Origin: Pseudomonadales bacterium
Lineage (GTDB): Bacteria; Pseudomonadota; Gammaproteobacteria; Pseudomonadales; Azotimanducaceae
Assembly (NCBI GenBank): GCA_028280225.1
Contig: JANQMF010000209.1
Location: 1 to 38,707, forward strand
DNA: 38,707 nucleotides
Direction: 5' to 3'
Shown here one piece after another: positions 27,048 through 36,012 of the stretch; positions within the stretch are counted from its first letter, which is position 1; each line of letters begins with the position of its first letter. The notes under the pieces were generated by a model. It was given only the letters and a program-made list of their open reading frames with translations, was not told where the DNA came from and made no database searches. The translations under genes were made by a program, and so were the position numbers.

Positions 27048-27076
27048 ATTCTACTTTGATGCATACGCGTTGTAAA
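27048..27076 (-). promoter_or_regulatory. Sigma-70 promoter of the guaB operon
   Basis: TTTACA (27071-27076) and TAGAAT (27048-27053) on the minus strand with a 17-bp spacer. The start site near 27041 gives a leader of about 15 bases containing GGGG before the guaB ATG. No PurR-type palindrome was recognised here. Confidence 0.6.
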
Positions 27077-27150
27077 TTATCCGCAACTATTTTGCTGCTC
27101 CCCCTCCCCGGGTGCTTACCTTAAGCAAATTATTTGGTTACATTGGTTAA

Positions 27151-28533
27151 GTGCTCCCGCAAACAGAAAACGATAACCGCGACCCCCTGACGGTAAGCCA
27201 GCTCAACCGCCAGGCCAGGGTCACCATCGAGGAACGCTTTGCCCAGGTCTGGGTGATAGGTGAACTGTCGAATTTTGCCCAGCCCCGTTCCGGCCACTGG
27301 TATTTTACGCTCAAGGATGAACATGCCCAGGTGCGCTGTGCGATGTTCGCCAACCGTAACCGCAGCGTCGCACTCCAACCCCGGGATGGCCATCTGGTGA
27401 TGCTGCGCGGGCGGGTCAGCCTTTACGAGGGGCGGGGTGAATTTCAGATTGTTGTCGAACATATGGAAGCAGCCGGGGAAGGTGCCCTGCGCCAGGCTTT
27501 TGATCAGCTTAAGATCAAACTGGCCCGGGAGGGGTTATTTGCTGACAGCTTAAAGCACCCCTTACCTGCCATCCCTCGGCATGTTGCAGTCATTACCTCC
27601 CCCACCGGCGCGGCAATCAGGGATATTCTGGCGGTCTGGCAGCGCCGTTATCCGGCCCTTGTGGTGACCTTAATCGCAACCACGGTACAGGGCAGTTCTG
27701 CGGAGATGGACATTATCCGGGCCATTCATCGGGCTGAGCAGTGTGCGCCGGACCTGATTCTTCTCAGCCGCGGCGGCGGCAGTCTGGAGGACTTATGGTG
27801 TTTTAATCTGGAAAGTGTCGCCCGGGCCATGGCGGCCTGCCAAATACCTATCGTGACCGGTATCGGGCACGAAATTGACATCACGATTGCGGACTTTGTG
27901 GCCGATCACCGGGGGGCTACCCCGTCCGCAGCGGCGGAAATTGTGGTGCCGGACAGATCGGAATTGATACAGCTATTTGCCGGTGCCGAAACCCAATTAT
28001 CCAACCTCTGGACCCAGCAGGTTAACGTCGCCCGGCTGCATCTGCGTAACCTTACCCTGCAACTGAAAACCCCCACCCACCTGGTCAACCAGGCCAGCCA
28101 GCGGATAGATGAACTGCGCGGCCGGCTGGAACACACCGTGCGGATGACCATGCACAACGCCACCCGCAGAGCCGGCATCGCCCGGGAGCAAATTTACCGG
28201 CACGGTCCTCAGCAACAGTTAAATATGTCCCAGCTCAAGACCGTGCAACTGATGGACAAGATGGTCTCCGGCATGGCCCAATCCCTGGCACAACACCATC
28301 GGACCCTGGCTAATCTGGCGCGCATGTTGCAGTCCGTTAGTCCCCTGCCCACCCTCGGCAGAGGTTATGCCCTGGTGCGTAACGCTGAAAACAATGTCGT
28401 TTCGGACATCAGCCGGATTAACGTTGATCAATCGCTGACCACCTATCTGGCCAACGGCAAATTTATCAGCACGGTAACCGCCATTGAGCCCGGGGCTGTT
28501 TTTAATCCACCTGCTGAAGACAAAAGCTCATGA
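27151..28533 (+). CDS. xseA: Exodeoxyribonuclease VII large subunit
   Basis: Large subunit of the single-strand exonuclease used in mismatch repair and DNA-damage processing. 460 residues from GTG 27151. The N-terminal OB fold shows FAQVWVIGELSNFAQPRSGHWYFTLKDEHAQVRCAMF; the catalytic core has AVITSPTGAAIRDIL, LLSRGGGSLEDLWCFN and ADHRGATPSAAAE. A long helical region follows (about 280-420). The ATG of the M23 gene overlaps its TGA. xseB is not in the window. Confidence 0.96.
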   Translation: MLPQTENDNRDPLTVSQLNRQARVTIEERFAQVWVIGELSNFAQPRSGHWYFTLKDEHAQVRCAMFANRNRSVALQPRDGHLVMLRGRVSLYEGRGEFQIVVEHMEAAGEGALRQAFDQLKIKLAREGLFADSLKHPLPAIPRHVAVITSPTGAAIRDILAVWQRRYPALVVTLIATTVQGSSAEMDIIRAIHRAEQCAPDLILLSRGGGSLEDLWCFNLESVARAMAACQIPIVTGIGHEIDITIADFVADHRGATPSAAAEIVVPDRSELIQLFAGAETQLSNLWTQQVNVARLHLRNLTLQLKTPTHLVNQASQRIDELRGRLEHTVRMTMHNATRRAGIAREQIYRHGPQQQLNMSQLKTVQLMDKMVSGMAQSLAQHHRTLANLARMLQSVSPLPTLGRGYALVRNAENNVVSDISRINVDQSLTTYLANGKFISTVTAIEPGAVFNPPAEDKSS

Positions 28534-29393
28534 AGAAGATCTGTTTATTTCCTGTCCGAAAACCGGCATCCCTGATCAGCATTATTGTTGCCGCGTTATC
28601 TACCGGGTTTGTGGCAGCGGCCCCCGGCTTTGCCGAGGACACCGTGGTACCCGGAGGGATTTACATCTGGCCCGTGCCCCCGGAGGCGGACAAGGTTCGT
28701 TTTGGTAACAAGCCGGTTATGGTCTATCAACAACATGCGGTGGTGGGAATTCCCATCAAACAACCGGTTGGCCCTGCGCGGCTCACCTATACCCATCAGG
28801 GCCAGAGCCGGACCCATACCTTTACGGTCTCCGGAAAACAGTACTCCGAACAGCACATCACCCTGGAAAACCAAAATATGGTCACACCGCCGGAAGAAAC
28901 CCTGGTTCGTATCCGCCGGGAGGCCAGCCGCCAGCGGGCGCTTTACAACCAGCAACTGCCCAGCCAGGACTTGTCCGCGGGCTTCGTCAAACCGTTGCAA
29001 GGGATTACCACAAGTTTGTTTGGCCATCAGCGTTTTTTTAACGGCCAGCCGCGCAACCCCCACAGTGGCCTGGATATTGCCGCGGACACCGGCACCCCGA
29101 TTCAGGCGGCGGCCAACGCCACAGTCAGCTTGGCGGATGATCTTTACTTTAACGGCAAAACACTGTTTCTGGACCACGGAGACGGCCTGGTAACCATGTA
29201 CTGTCACATGAGCGAATTGTTGGTAAAGGAAGGAGACCGGGTGGTTCAGGGCCAGAATATCGGTAAGGTTGGAACCACAGGCAGGGTCACCGGACCTCAC
29301 CTGCACTGGAGTGTCAGTTTAAACGGTTCAAGAGTTGACCCGCTAACCTTTCTGGCAGAATTCAACAGCCTGGTTAAACAAGCCGGCCGGTAA
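28530..29393 (+). CDS. Periplasmic M23-family metallopeptidase (LytM-type)
   Basis: 287 residues with a signal peptide (hydrophobic stretch about 13-30, cleavage after GFA near 35), a beta-rich N-terminal domain, and a C-terminal peptidase M23 domain. The zinc ligands are intact: His178 and Asp182 (HSGLD) and His259 (HLHW), with His226 and His257 also present, so it should be an active peptidoglycan endopeptidase. It overlaps xseA by four bases (ATGA), so the pair is co-translated. The same gene occurs near xseA in Pseudomonas. It ends 3 bp from convergent der. Confidence 0.92.
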   Translation: MKKICLFPVRKPASLISIIVAALSTGFVAAAPGFAEDTVVPGGIYIWPVPPEADKVRFGNKPVMVYQQHAVVGIPIKQPVGPARLTYTHQGQSRTHTFTVSGKQYSEQHITLENQNMVTPPEETLVRIRREASRQRALYNQQLPSQDLSAGFVKPLQGITTSLFGHQRFFNGQPRNPHSGLDIAADTGTPIQAAANATVSLADDLYFNGKTLFLDHGDGLVTMYCHMSELLVKEGDRVVQGQNIGKVGTTGRVTGPHLHWSVSLNGSRVDPLTFLAEFNSLVKQAGR

Positions 29394-29396
29394 CGC

Positions 29397-30794
29397 TCAG
29401 GAGTTTTTTTTGCGGTGCCTGATCATCCGCCGGCGTCTGTTTTGCTGGCGGTCCGACAGCTTATTGCGCCTGCCCGCAAATGGATTGTCACTGGCCCGAA
29501 GCTCCAGTTTAACCGGGTTGCCAATCAGATTGAGCGCCTCGCGAAAACCATTTTCCAGATACCGGGTATAACTGGCGGGCAAGGCCTCAAGTTGATTACC
29601 GTGGATAACAATGCGCGGTGGATGATGGCCGCCACGGGTCGCCACCTTCAGTTTAATCTGCCGGCCACGCACCGATGGCGGCGGATGATTAGCCACCAGA
29701 CGATCCAACAAACGGCTTAACAACGACGTGGTCACGGCAAATTCGCCCGCTGCATAAACCTCATCCACCATATCCCACAGGTGACCCACACCAGTACCGT
29801 GCAAGGCGGAGATGTGCCGTAAGGGTACCCAGGGTAGAAAGCTGAGTTTGCGGTCGATGGACAGTTTCACCCGCTCGCGTTGATCAGCGTCCAGGCCATC
29901 CCACTTGTTAACCGCCACCAGCAACGCCGCACCCGCCTGGGCCGCATACTGAAGTACATGCAAATCCTGATCCACAACACCTTCGTTAGCATCAACAACC
30001 AGTATGGCCACCTCAGCGCGGTCCATGGCCTGCAGCGCTTTGACCACCGAAAACTTTTCCGTGATCTCGGCAACCTTACCCTTGCGGCGCACACCCGCCG
30101 TATCGATCAGAACATAGTGGCTATCGTTGCGGCTAAAGGGAATGTCGATGGCATCCTTGGTGGTGCCAGGCATATCAAATACGACCTGGCGCTCTTCGCC
30201 CAACAGCCGGTTGACGAGCGTGGATTTACCCACATTGGGGCGCCCGACAATGGCTACCCTGACACCCCGGATATCCGCCAGGCCATCATCCCCGGACGGT
30301 TTAATCCGTTCCAGTTCGGTACAAAGCTTTTCCGCCAAACTGCGTAAGCCCCGGCTGTGGCTGGCGGAAATATGCAGCGGATCCGCAAAACCAAAGCGGG
30401 AAAATTCGGCTTCAACCAGATCAAGATTGACCCCATCCACCTTGTTGATCACCGGAACAAAGGGGATATTCTGACGGCGCAGGTAACGGACAATGTCTTC
30501 ATCCGCCGGTGTAATGCCCGCCCGGCCGTCCAGCAAAAGGACCACGACATCCGCCTCCTGAACCGCAACCTGGGTTTGTTGGGTCAGTTCGTCCGCCAGC
30601 GCATGATCGCCAAAGAGACCGCCGGTATCGATCAACATCGCGTCAGCACCCGCCAGGTCACAACGGCCATACCGACGGTCCCGGGTGAGGCCCGGTACGT
30701 CTGCCACCAGGGCATCCCTGCTCTTGGTCAGTTTGTTGAACAATGTGGACTTGCCCACATTAGGACGGCCCACCAATGCCACGGTGGGAATCAT
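29397..30794 (-). CDS. der: Ribosome-assembly GTPase Der (EngA)
   Basis: Essential GTPase of 50S subunit assembly with two G-domains. 465 residues: first G-domain with GRPNVGKSTLFN (about 8-19) and DTGGL, second with GRPNVGKSTLVN, DTAGVRRKGKV and NKWDG, then a KH-like C-terminal domain ending in a basic tail (QNRRRRMIRHRKKNS). It follows bamB by 2 bp in the hisS-yfgM-bamB-der order known from E. coli. The run of eight T on the plus strand here is simply its lysine codons. Confidence 0.97.
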   Translation of the reverse strand: MIPTVALVGRPNVGKSTLFNKLTKSRDALVADVPGLTRDRRYGRCDLAGADAMLIDTGGLFGDHALADELTQQTQVAVQEADVVVLLLDGRAGITPADEDIVRYLRRQNIPFVPVINKVDGVNLDLVEAEFSRFGFADPLHISASHSRGLRSLAEKLCTELERIKPSGDDGLADIRGVRVAIVGRPNVGKSTLVNRLLGEERQVVFDMPGTTKDAIDIPFSRNDSHYVLIDTAGVRRKGKVAEITEKFSVVKALQAMDRAEVAILVVDANEGVVDQDLHVLQYAAQAGAALLVAVNKWDGLDADQRERVKLSIDRKLSFLPWVPLRHISALHGTGVGHLWDMVDEVYAAGEFAVTTSLLSRLLDRLVANHPPPSVRGRQIKLKVATRGGHHPPRIVIHGNQLEALPASYTRYLENGFREALNLIGNPVKLELRASDNPFAGRRNKLSDRQQNRRRRMIRHRKKNS

Positions 30795-30796
30795 GG

Positions 30797-32077
30797 TTAT
30801 ATCCGGTCTATGGTCAGGGCGTGCAGGCTACCGGAATTCCCCAACACGTATAATGTGCCGTCAGCATACGTCATATTGCTGCGAATCCCCTTGCCGTCCA
30901 GTTTCCGGCGGCCCACCAGGCGCCCATCACGTTGGGCAACAATGTGCAGATAACCTTCGCTGTCCCCAAAAGCAACATAGTTCGAAAAGGCGATGGGCGC
31001 ACTGAGCTTGCGTTTGCTGAACAGATCCAGGGACCAGACTTCTTCGCCGGTCGTGTGATCAAAGGCCAACACCTTGTCATCTTCGTCAATGACATAGATC
31101 TGGTCGTAGCCTTCCGCCATATCCAGAAAGGTGGAGGTTTTTTGTTCCCACAGCGGCCGGCCATCGCGGCGGGAGACCGCCTTGACCCGGCCTTGAAAGG
31201 CACCCGCATAGATGGTGGGGCCTAAAATGATGGGCCGGCTGTCCACATCAACCATACGCTCCAGTTCCGAGCGCCCTTCAGGCAACATGACCCGATGTTC
31301 CCATATGGGTTCGCCGTTGCTGGCACGCAAGGCGCTGAGCTTGCCGTTGGCAAAACCGGCATAGACAATTTCATCCCGCAGCACGGGAGAACTGGTGCCC
31401 CTCAGGGTGAGAATGGGCAGCTGATTGTCGTAGCGCCACGCCAACGCCCCGCTGGCATCGTCCAGGGCCACCAGGCGTCCGTCAATGGTCTGGGCAAAGA
31501 CAAATCCCTCTCCGGCAATGGGTGTGGATAATACCTCGGTGCCTAAGTCCGCCCGCCACACATCCGTTCCATCCGCTGCATTTAAGGCCACCACTTCACC
31601 AAAGGTGGTGCCCAGGAAAACCATGCCGGCGCCAACACCCACCCCACCACCAACAAAGCTGGGGTCGCGCCGGTCGATAAAGTTGAACCGGGAGAAAAAT
31701 CCCTCGTCCAGGTTGTGCGTGTTGCGTACCCATTCACGTTTGCCGGTAAATCTATTACGCGCTTCAACACGTCCATAACCATCCGCGGCAATAATGGTAT
31801 CGGCCAAAATGACAGGCGCCAGGCGCAGATATTTTTTGCCCAGGCCTTCACCAATGGAGGCCCGCCATTCGCGCTTGATTTTGACCTCTTCTTCAAACTT
31901 GACCAACTCCGCGGGTTTGCTGGTATCTACTTTCTTTTCCACCCAGGGCAACCAGGTGAACCAACTGCAGCCCCCCAAGGTGAACAACAGCACAACCAGA
32001 CTCAGGCGCTTGAATATTCCAGCCAACGGATCGGTTTCAACCCGGACAAAGGTGCTATTTATGCGGTGCTTAACCAT
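30797..32077 (-). CDS. bamB: Outer-membrane assembly lipoprotein BamB
   Basis: Beta-propeller lipoprotein of the BAM complex, which inserts outer-membrane proteins. 426 residues from ATG 32077, four bases after the yfgM stop. The lipobox LGGC places the lipidated Cys at 37, after an unusually long polar N-terminus (about 22 residues before the hydrophobic stretch). A TTG about 19 codons in would give a shorter, more normal signal peptide, so the start is not certain. Repeated PQQ-like blades follow (for example GRVEARNRFTGKREWV and GRLVALDDASGALAWRYD). Confidence 0.95.
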   Translation of the reverse strand: MVKHRINSTFVRVETDPLAGIFKRLSLVVLLFTLGGCSWFTWLPWVEKKVDTSKPAELVKFEEEVKIKREWRASIGEGLGKKYLRLAPVILADTIIAADGYGRVEARNRFTGKREWVRNTHNLDEGFFSRFNFIDRRDPSFVGGGVGVGAGMVFLGTTFGEVVALNAADGTDVWRADLGTEVLSTPIAGEGFVFAQTIDGRLVALDDASGALAWRYDNQLPILTLRGTSSPVLRDEIVYAGFANGKLSALRASNGEPIWEHRVMLPEGRSELERMVDVDSRPIILGPTIYAGAFQGRVKAVSRRDGRPLWEQKTSTFLDMAEGYDQIYVIDEDDKVLAFDHTTGEEVWSLDLFSKRKLSAPIAFSNYVAFGDSEGYLHIVAQRDGRLVGRRKLDGKGIRSNMTYADGTLYVLGNSGSLHALTIDRI

Positions 32078-32081
32078 GCTG

Positions 32082-32855
32082 TTATTCAGTCTCCGCGGGG
32101 GCACTTTGCCCACCATCCGATGCGCTTGTGTCCTCCGCTGTTACATCGGGTACCGTAACCTCTTCATCATCCTCAAGGACCCGGGTTGCGTCGCGCAGGG
32201 CGTCTTCCAAAGAATCCTGGAGTTGGACAAATTCCCCGGCAAAAGGTGCCGTATTGTCCAGCTTCATCTTCAGCAGGGGCCGGTCGTCTCCATCAGCCAG
32301 CGCTTCTACCGCAGCGGCATACGCCTGATGGGCTACTTCTACCTCACCTTCAGACATGTGGATATCCCCCTTGGTTTCCAAGGCCAGTGCCCGGTAGCCC
32401 TCGTGCTTGATGCCGGTCAACAGGGCTAAGGCCTCACCAGTCTGATCCAGGCCATGTTGCACCCGGGCCAGACGCAGGCGCGCCAGATCCACCAGCAAAC
32501 TGTGATCCGACGTACTGACAACGGTTTTCAGGCGTTCTGCCGCGGCGGCTAAGTCTCCGCCCTCCACCGCCTGTCTGGCTTGATCAAACAAGGTCAGGCT
32601 GTGATAACCGCCCCCCGGATGCTCCGCCGCCAGTTGCTGCACAATCTGCTGCTGCTGCGCGGCATCCCCGTCGAGATAGGCTGAATACAGTTCCGCAGCA
32701 GCAGCGGTCTGTTGCTTACTGTGGCTGCCATACCATTGCCAGCCCACAAGGCCAACCACCGCAATAACCACACCCGCTATGACCGACGTACCATATTCAT
32801 CCCACCAGGATTTCATACGCGCCATTTGCTCTTCATCACTCAGGTATTCAGACAC
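32082..32855 (-). CDS. yfgM: YfgM-like ancillary SecYEG translocon subunit
   Basis: 257-residue membrane-anchored TPR protein. A cytoplasmic N-terminus (YLSDEEQMARMKSWWDEYG, typical of the family) is followed by one transmembrane segment (about 24-42) and a periplasmic TPR-like domain. In E. coli YfgM joins PpiD at the Sec translocon and may pass clients to periplasmic chaperones. It is about 50 residues longer than E. coli YfgM because of an acidic, probably disordered tail (EDDEEVTVPDVTAEDTSASD). It lies between hisS and bamB as in E. coli. Confidence 0.93.
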   Translation of the reverse strand: MSEYLSDEEQMARMKSWWDEYGTSVIAGVVIAVVGLVGWQWYGSHSKQQTAAAAELYSAYLDGDAAQQQQIVQQLAAEHPGGGYHSLTLFDQARQAVEGGDLAAAAERLKTVVSTSDHSLLVDLARLRLARVQHGLDQTGEALALLTGIKHEGYRALALETKGDIHMSEGEVEVAHQAYAAAVEALADGDDRPLLKMKLDNTAPFAGEFVQLQDSLEDALRDATRVLEDDEEVTVPDVTAEDTSASDGGQSAPAETE

Positions 32856-32891
32856 CTGTTACCTCTCTTAAATGTCATCGTTGGCTCATCG

Positions 32892-34163
32892 CTAACCATG
32901 GGATTCACTTGAAGCTAACAAGGTAACTCCAGCGTCAAGGTCAAGCTGTTGCTGTTCGCCATTGGTCAGATTTTTAATACTCATGGTCTGGGTCTGTACT
33001 TCCTCATCACCCAGAATCACCGCCCAGGTTGCGCCACTGGCATTAGCCCTTTTGAGCTGTTTTTTCAAATTACCCCCACCCATGTGCAATCGCACCCGCA
33101 GCGCTTGTGCACGCAACCGCTGGGCTATGCCAAAGGCAACCTCAAGACTATCCGAGGCCGGGCAGCAAATGTACACATCCGCGGGTGTATCAGCAAAACC
33201 GGTGCTGCCGGGATCAACCGTCTCATGGAGCAACAACAAGCGATCCAGACCAATGGCAAATCCTACTGCCGGTGTGGCACGTCCACCCAAGCGCTCCACC
33301 AGGCCGTCATATCGTCCGCCCGCACAGATGGTTCCCTGGGCACCCAGGTCGTTGGTAATCCACTCAAATACGGTATGGGTATAATAGTCCAAACCGCGCA
33401 CCAGCTTGGGGTTGTGGGTAAAGTTAATACCCAGCTGCTCCAGCAGGGAGCAAAGCTGCCGGAAGTGCTGCCGGCTGGCTTCGTCCACAAAATCCGGCAA
33501 CTGCGGCGCATCCGCCAGCAGTTTCTGCGTCTGCTCGGATTTGGCATCCAGTATCCGCAGCGGATTGGTTTTCAAACGCCGCCGGCTATCCGGATCCAAC
33601 TGATCTGATAAGGGGTTCAGATAGGTCACCAGGGCATCGCGATAAGCCTGCCGGGCCCCACCATCGCCCAAGGTATTGAGTTCAAGCCGCACATGCTCCA
33701 ACACACCAAGCTCACGCCAAATCTGCGCACACAGTAAAATGAGCTCTGCATCAACATCGGGACCCGGAAAACCAAAGACCTCAGCACCAATCTGGTAAAA
33801 CTGGCGGTACCGCCCCTTCTGCGGCTTTTCGTAGCGGAACATGGGGCCCGCGTAAAAAACCTTCTGGGTCTGATTGTACAGCAGGCCATTTTCCTGCAAA
33901 GCACGCACACAACTGGCAGTCCCCTCCGGGCGCAAACTCAGGCTGTCACCGTCCCGGTCCGCCAGGGTATACATCTCTTTTTCAACAATATCCGTTGCCT
34001 CTCCCACCCCCCTGGCAAAAAGCTCGGTAAATTCCAGCAAAGGCAGGTGAACCTCTTCATAGGCAAAACCCGACATCACCCGCCGCACAACAGATTCTAC
34101 ATGCCGCCAGCGCCTGGCCTGCGCCGGCAGCACATCACGCATTCCTCGTACCGCTTGTATCAT
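32892..34163 (-). CDS. hisS: Histidyl-tRNA synthetase
   Basis: Class II synthetase charging tRNA-His. 423 residues from ATG 34163 (MIQAVRGMRDVLP, the family N-terminus). Motif 2 is in GPMFRYEKPQKGRYRQFYQIGAEVFG, the histidine-binding motif LVRGLDYYTHTVFEW is intact, motif 3 is VGFAIGLDRLLLL, and the C-terminal anticodon domain is present. rodZ lies 40 bp upstream; ispG, which usually sits between them, is missing. Confidence 0.97.
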   Translation of the reverse strand: MIQAVRGMRDVLPAQARRWRHVESVVRRVMSGFAYEEVHLPLLEFTELFARGVGEATDIVEKEMYTLADRDGDSLSLRPEGTASCVRALQENGLLYNQTQKVFYAGPMFRYEKPQKGRYRQFYQIGAEVFGFPGPDVDAELILLCAQIWRELGVLEHVRLELNTLGDGGARQAYRDALVTYLNPLSDQLDPDSRRRLKTNPLRILDAKSEQTQKLLADAPQLPDFVDEASRQHFRQLCSLLEQLGINFTHNPKLVRGLDYYTHTVFEWITNDLGAQGTICAGGRYDGLVERLGGRATPAVGFAIGLDRLLLLHETVDPGSTGFADTPADVYICCPASDSLEVAFGIAQRLRAQALRVRLHMGGGNLKKQLKRANASGATWAVILGDEEVQTQTMSIKNLTNGEQQQLDLDAGVTLLASSESHG

Positions 34164-34203
34164 AAGGGATCCCGCTGACGTTCCATGAGGTAACTGGCCA
34201 CGC

Positions 34204-35217
34204 TTATTGGCCAATCACCAGCTTGGCCACGTTATTTCTGGTATGCGGCGCCAAGGCAATGGGCTCAGCGTTGTACAACATGATCACCCCGGAGGCATAA
34301 CCCAAAAGTACCCGGAACGGGCCCGCGCCGACAAACTCCATGACCTCCCCGGGTTTGCCCAGATCACCGAACAGAACCTCCCCGGAAGAGGACGAAATTT
34401 CTACCCAACACTCATCGGTAAACTGCAAGGTTAACGAATCCTCCCCTGAGGCGGTCAGCCGCCGAACGGATGGCTCCGCCGGTTCAGCCTCCGCAACAAC
34501 GGCCTGCGGTACCACCAATGCAGCCGGCTCATCACCTTCCGGAGCATTTCCGCTGAACTCATCACCACCGGCCGCAGATACCGGGCTGTCCTCCCGGGGT
34601 TGTTCCTCACCGGCGGCGAGTGCAACCTCCCCGTTGACAGGGCCTTGGCCGGTCACAGGGGCCTGAACAGCAACTCCGTCCACGGTTGCTGAAGAATCCC
34701 CGGCAACGTCGTCCAGACGGGTCTGCAGGTTGTCGGCCATTTGCGGATTTGCCTTGGAATCCGGCGCTTGTGGATCATCCGCGGACATCACCCACAACAT
34801 AAGGACAACGATCACCAGGACTGCGGCCACACCCGCCGCCAGCCCCGGTGTTGGCACACCGCGCAGGTATTTGTTGGCGTCTTTTGCCGCCAGCAATTTT
34901 GCCTTCAAGCCGGTTGCGGGCACAGATGAAGGCACAGCCTGACTGCCGGGCTCATCCATGGGATTGCCGTATTCAAAACTCAGGGCAACAACCAGAGGAT
35001 CCGGTTCCAGATCCAACAGTTTTGCATAGGCTCGCACATAACCCCGGGTAAATACATAGGCCGGCAGCCTACTTTTATCCCCCCGTTCAATAGCATCAAT
35101 CACATGTACGGGTAGATGCAGCGCATCAGCAACATCCCGCTGACTTACTCCGGCAGCGTCCCTGGCTTGAACCAGAGTGGCCCCACAGCCTTCGCCGGCT
35201 AGATCTTCGGCAGACAT
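34204..35217 (-). CDS. rodZ: RodZ cell-shape protein
   Basis: Bitopic membrane protein that links MreB filaments to the elongation machinery. 337 residues: cytoplasmic HTH_25 domain (about 14-80, with QRDVADALHLPVHVIDAIERGD), a transmembrane segment (125-144), a long Ala/Glu/Pro/Gly-rich periplasmic linker, and a C-terminal DUF4115 beta domain (about 258-337, with FTDECWVEI). Its ATG lies 19 bases inside the pilW end. The order pilW-rodZ is that of Pseudomonas and E. coli relatives. Confidence 0.94.
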   Translation of the reverse strand: MSAEDLAGEGCGATLVQARDAAGVSQRDVADALHLPVHVIDAIERGDKSRLPAYVFTRGYVRAYAKLLDLEPDPLVVALSFEYGNPMDEPGSQAVPSSVPATGLKAKLLAAKDANKYLRGVPTPGLAAGVAAVLVIVVLMLWVMSADDPQAPDSKANPQMADNLQTRLDDVAGDSSATVDGVAVQAPVTGQGPVNGEVALAAGEEQPREDSPVSAAGGDEFSGNAPEGDEPAALVVPQAVVAEAEPAEPSVRRLTASGEDSLTLQFTDECWVEISSSSGEVLFGDLGKPGEVMEFVGAGPFRVLLGYASGVIMLYNAEPIALAPHTRNNVAKLVIGQ

Positions 35218-35966
35218 GTTTCCGCTCGTTTCGGGTACAGGTTTTTTAGCGCCAACGCATTACTTGCGCGTTGGTTCTCATCCCCCAGGGCAACCCCTAA
35301 TTTTACCCCCAGGCACAAACTCCGTGCATTCGGGCGTGCATAGGTGCGGAAGGATATCAGTTGCGATTGAGCCAGTTTGTAATCACCGGCATCGTAGGCA
35401 AGATGGGCCAGTTCCAGATTCGAACGCGGCTGCCGAAAATTCAATTCCAATGCCCTGCGAAAGGATCTTTTGGCCGCCGCCGCGTCTTCCACCTTCAGCT
35501 GGGCCAGACCAAGATTCTCAAAAGCCTGGGCCCGGGCCCGGTAACCGGTATCCTTGACCAGTTCTGACAACGGCACCAACGCATCCGCATAGCGCCCCCG
35601 GGCGTACAGAAAACTGCCATAGTTATTTAACGCCTGTGCATTTTGCGGTTCTGCGGACAAGGCACGCTTGTAGTAGGTTTCCGCAATGTCGTATTCGTTC
35701 TCTGCCGTCAGCACAACCGCATTAAGTACCAGGGCCTCAACATGCCGGGAGTTAATTTCCAACGCTTTGCGCAAGGGTGGCCGCGCGCGCTTAAAGTCCC
35801 TTTGTTCGATATATCCGCGTGCCAGGTCCAACTGGGCCTGGATTCGTTCTTCTTCGGGCTTGGGGCCGGGCAAGCCCCCGGTGACTTCGGTGACACAACC
35901 GGTGCTCACCAAAATACAGGCAACTAACCACAAATGCGCCCACGATCCTGCTGATGGCCTTTTCAT
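35199..35966 (-). CDS. pilW: Type IV pilus assembly lipoprotein PilW/PilF (TPR)
   Basis: Outer-membrane lipoprotein that helps PilQ secretin assembly. 255 residues from ATG 35966 (AGGA eight bases upstream). Signal peptide with lipobox VSTGC (Cys24), then about six TPR units (for example QLDLARGYIEQRDFKRARPPLRKALEINSRH and LNNYGSFLYARGRYADALVPL). Called pilF in Pseudomonas and pilW in Neisseria. Its 3' end overlaps rodZ. It implies type IV pili, although no other pil gene lies in the window. Confidence 0.93.
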   Translation of the reverse strand: MKRPSAGSWAHLWLVACILVSTGCVTEVTGGLPGPKPEEERIQAQLDLARGYIEQRDFKRARPPLRKALEINSRHVEALVLNAVVLTAENEYDIAETYYKRALSAEPQNAQALNNYGSFLYARGRYADALVPLSELVKDTGYRARAQAFENLGLAQLKVEDAAAAKRSFRRALELNFRQPRSNLELAHLAYDAGDYKLAQSQLISFRTYARPNARSLCLGVKLGVALGDENQRASNALALKNLYPKRAETCLPKI

Positions 35967-36012
35967 ACTGTCAATCCTGTTACGCTTCGGGGTTGGGATA
36001 GCCATGCTCCTG

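Noticed and set aside
27095-27112. GGGGAGGGGG on the minus strand upstream of guaB as a target of the small RNA loops
   Set aside because: It lies upstream of the guaB promoter at 27048-27076, so it is not in the guaB mRNA.
29403-29410. Run of eight T after the M23 peptidase gene as an intrinsic terminator
   Set aside because: No hairpin precedes it; the run is the Lys-Lys coding end of der on the minus strand.
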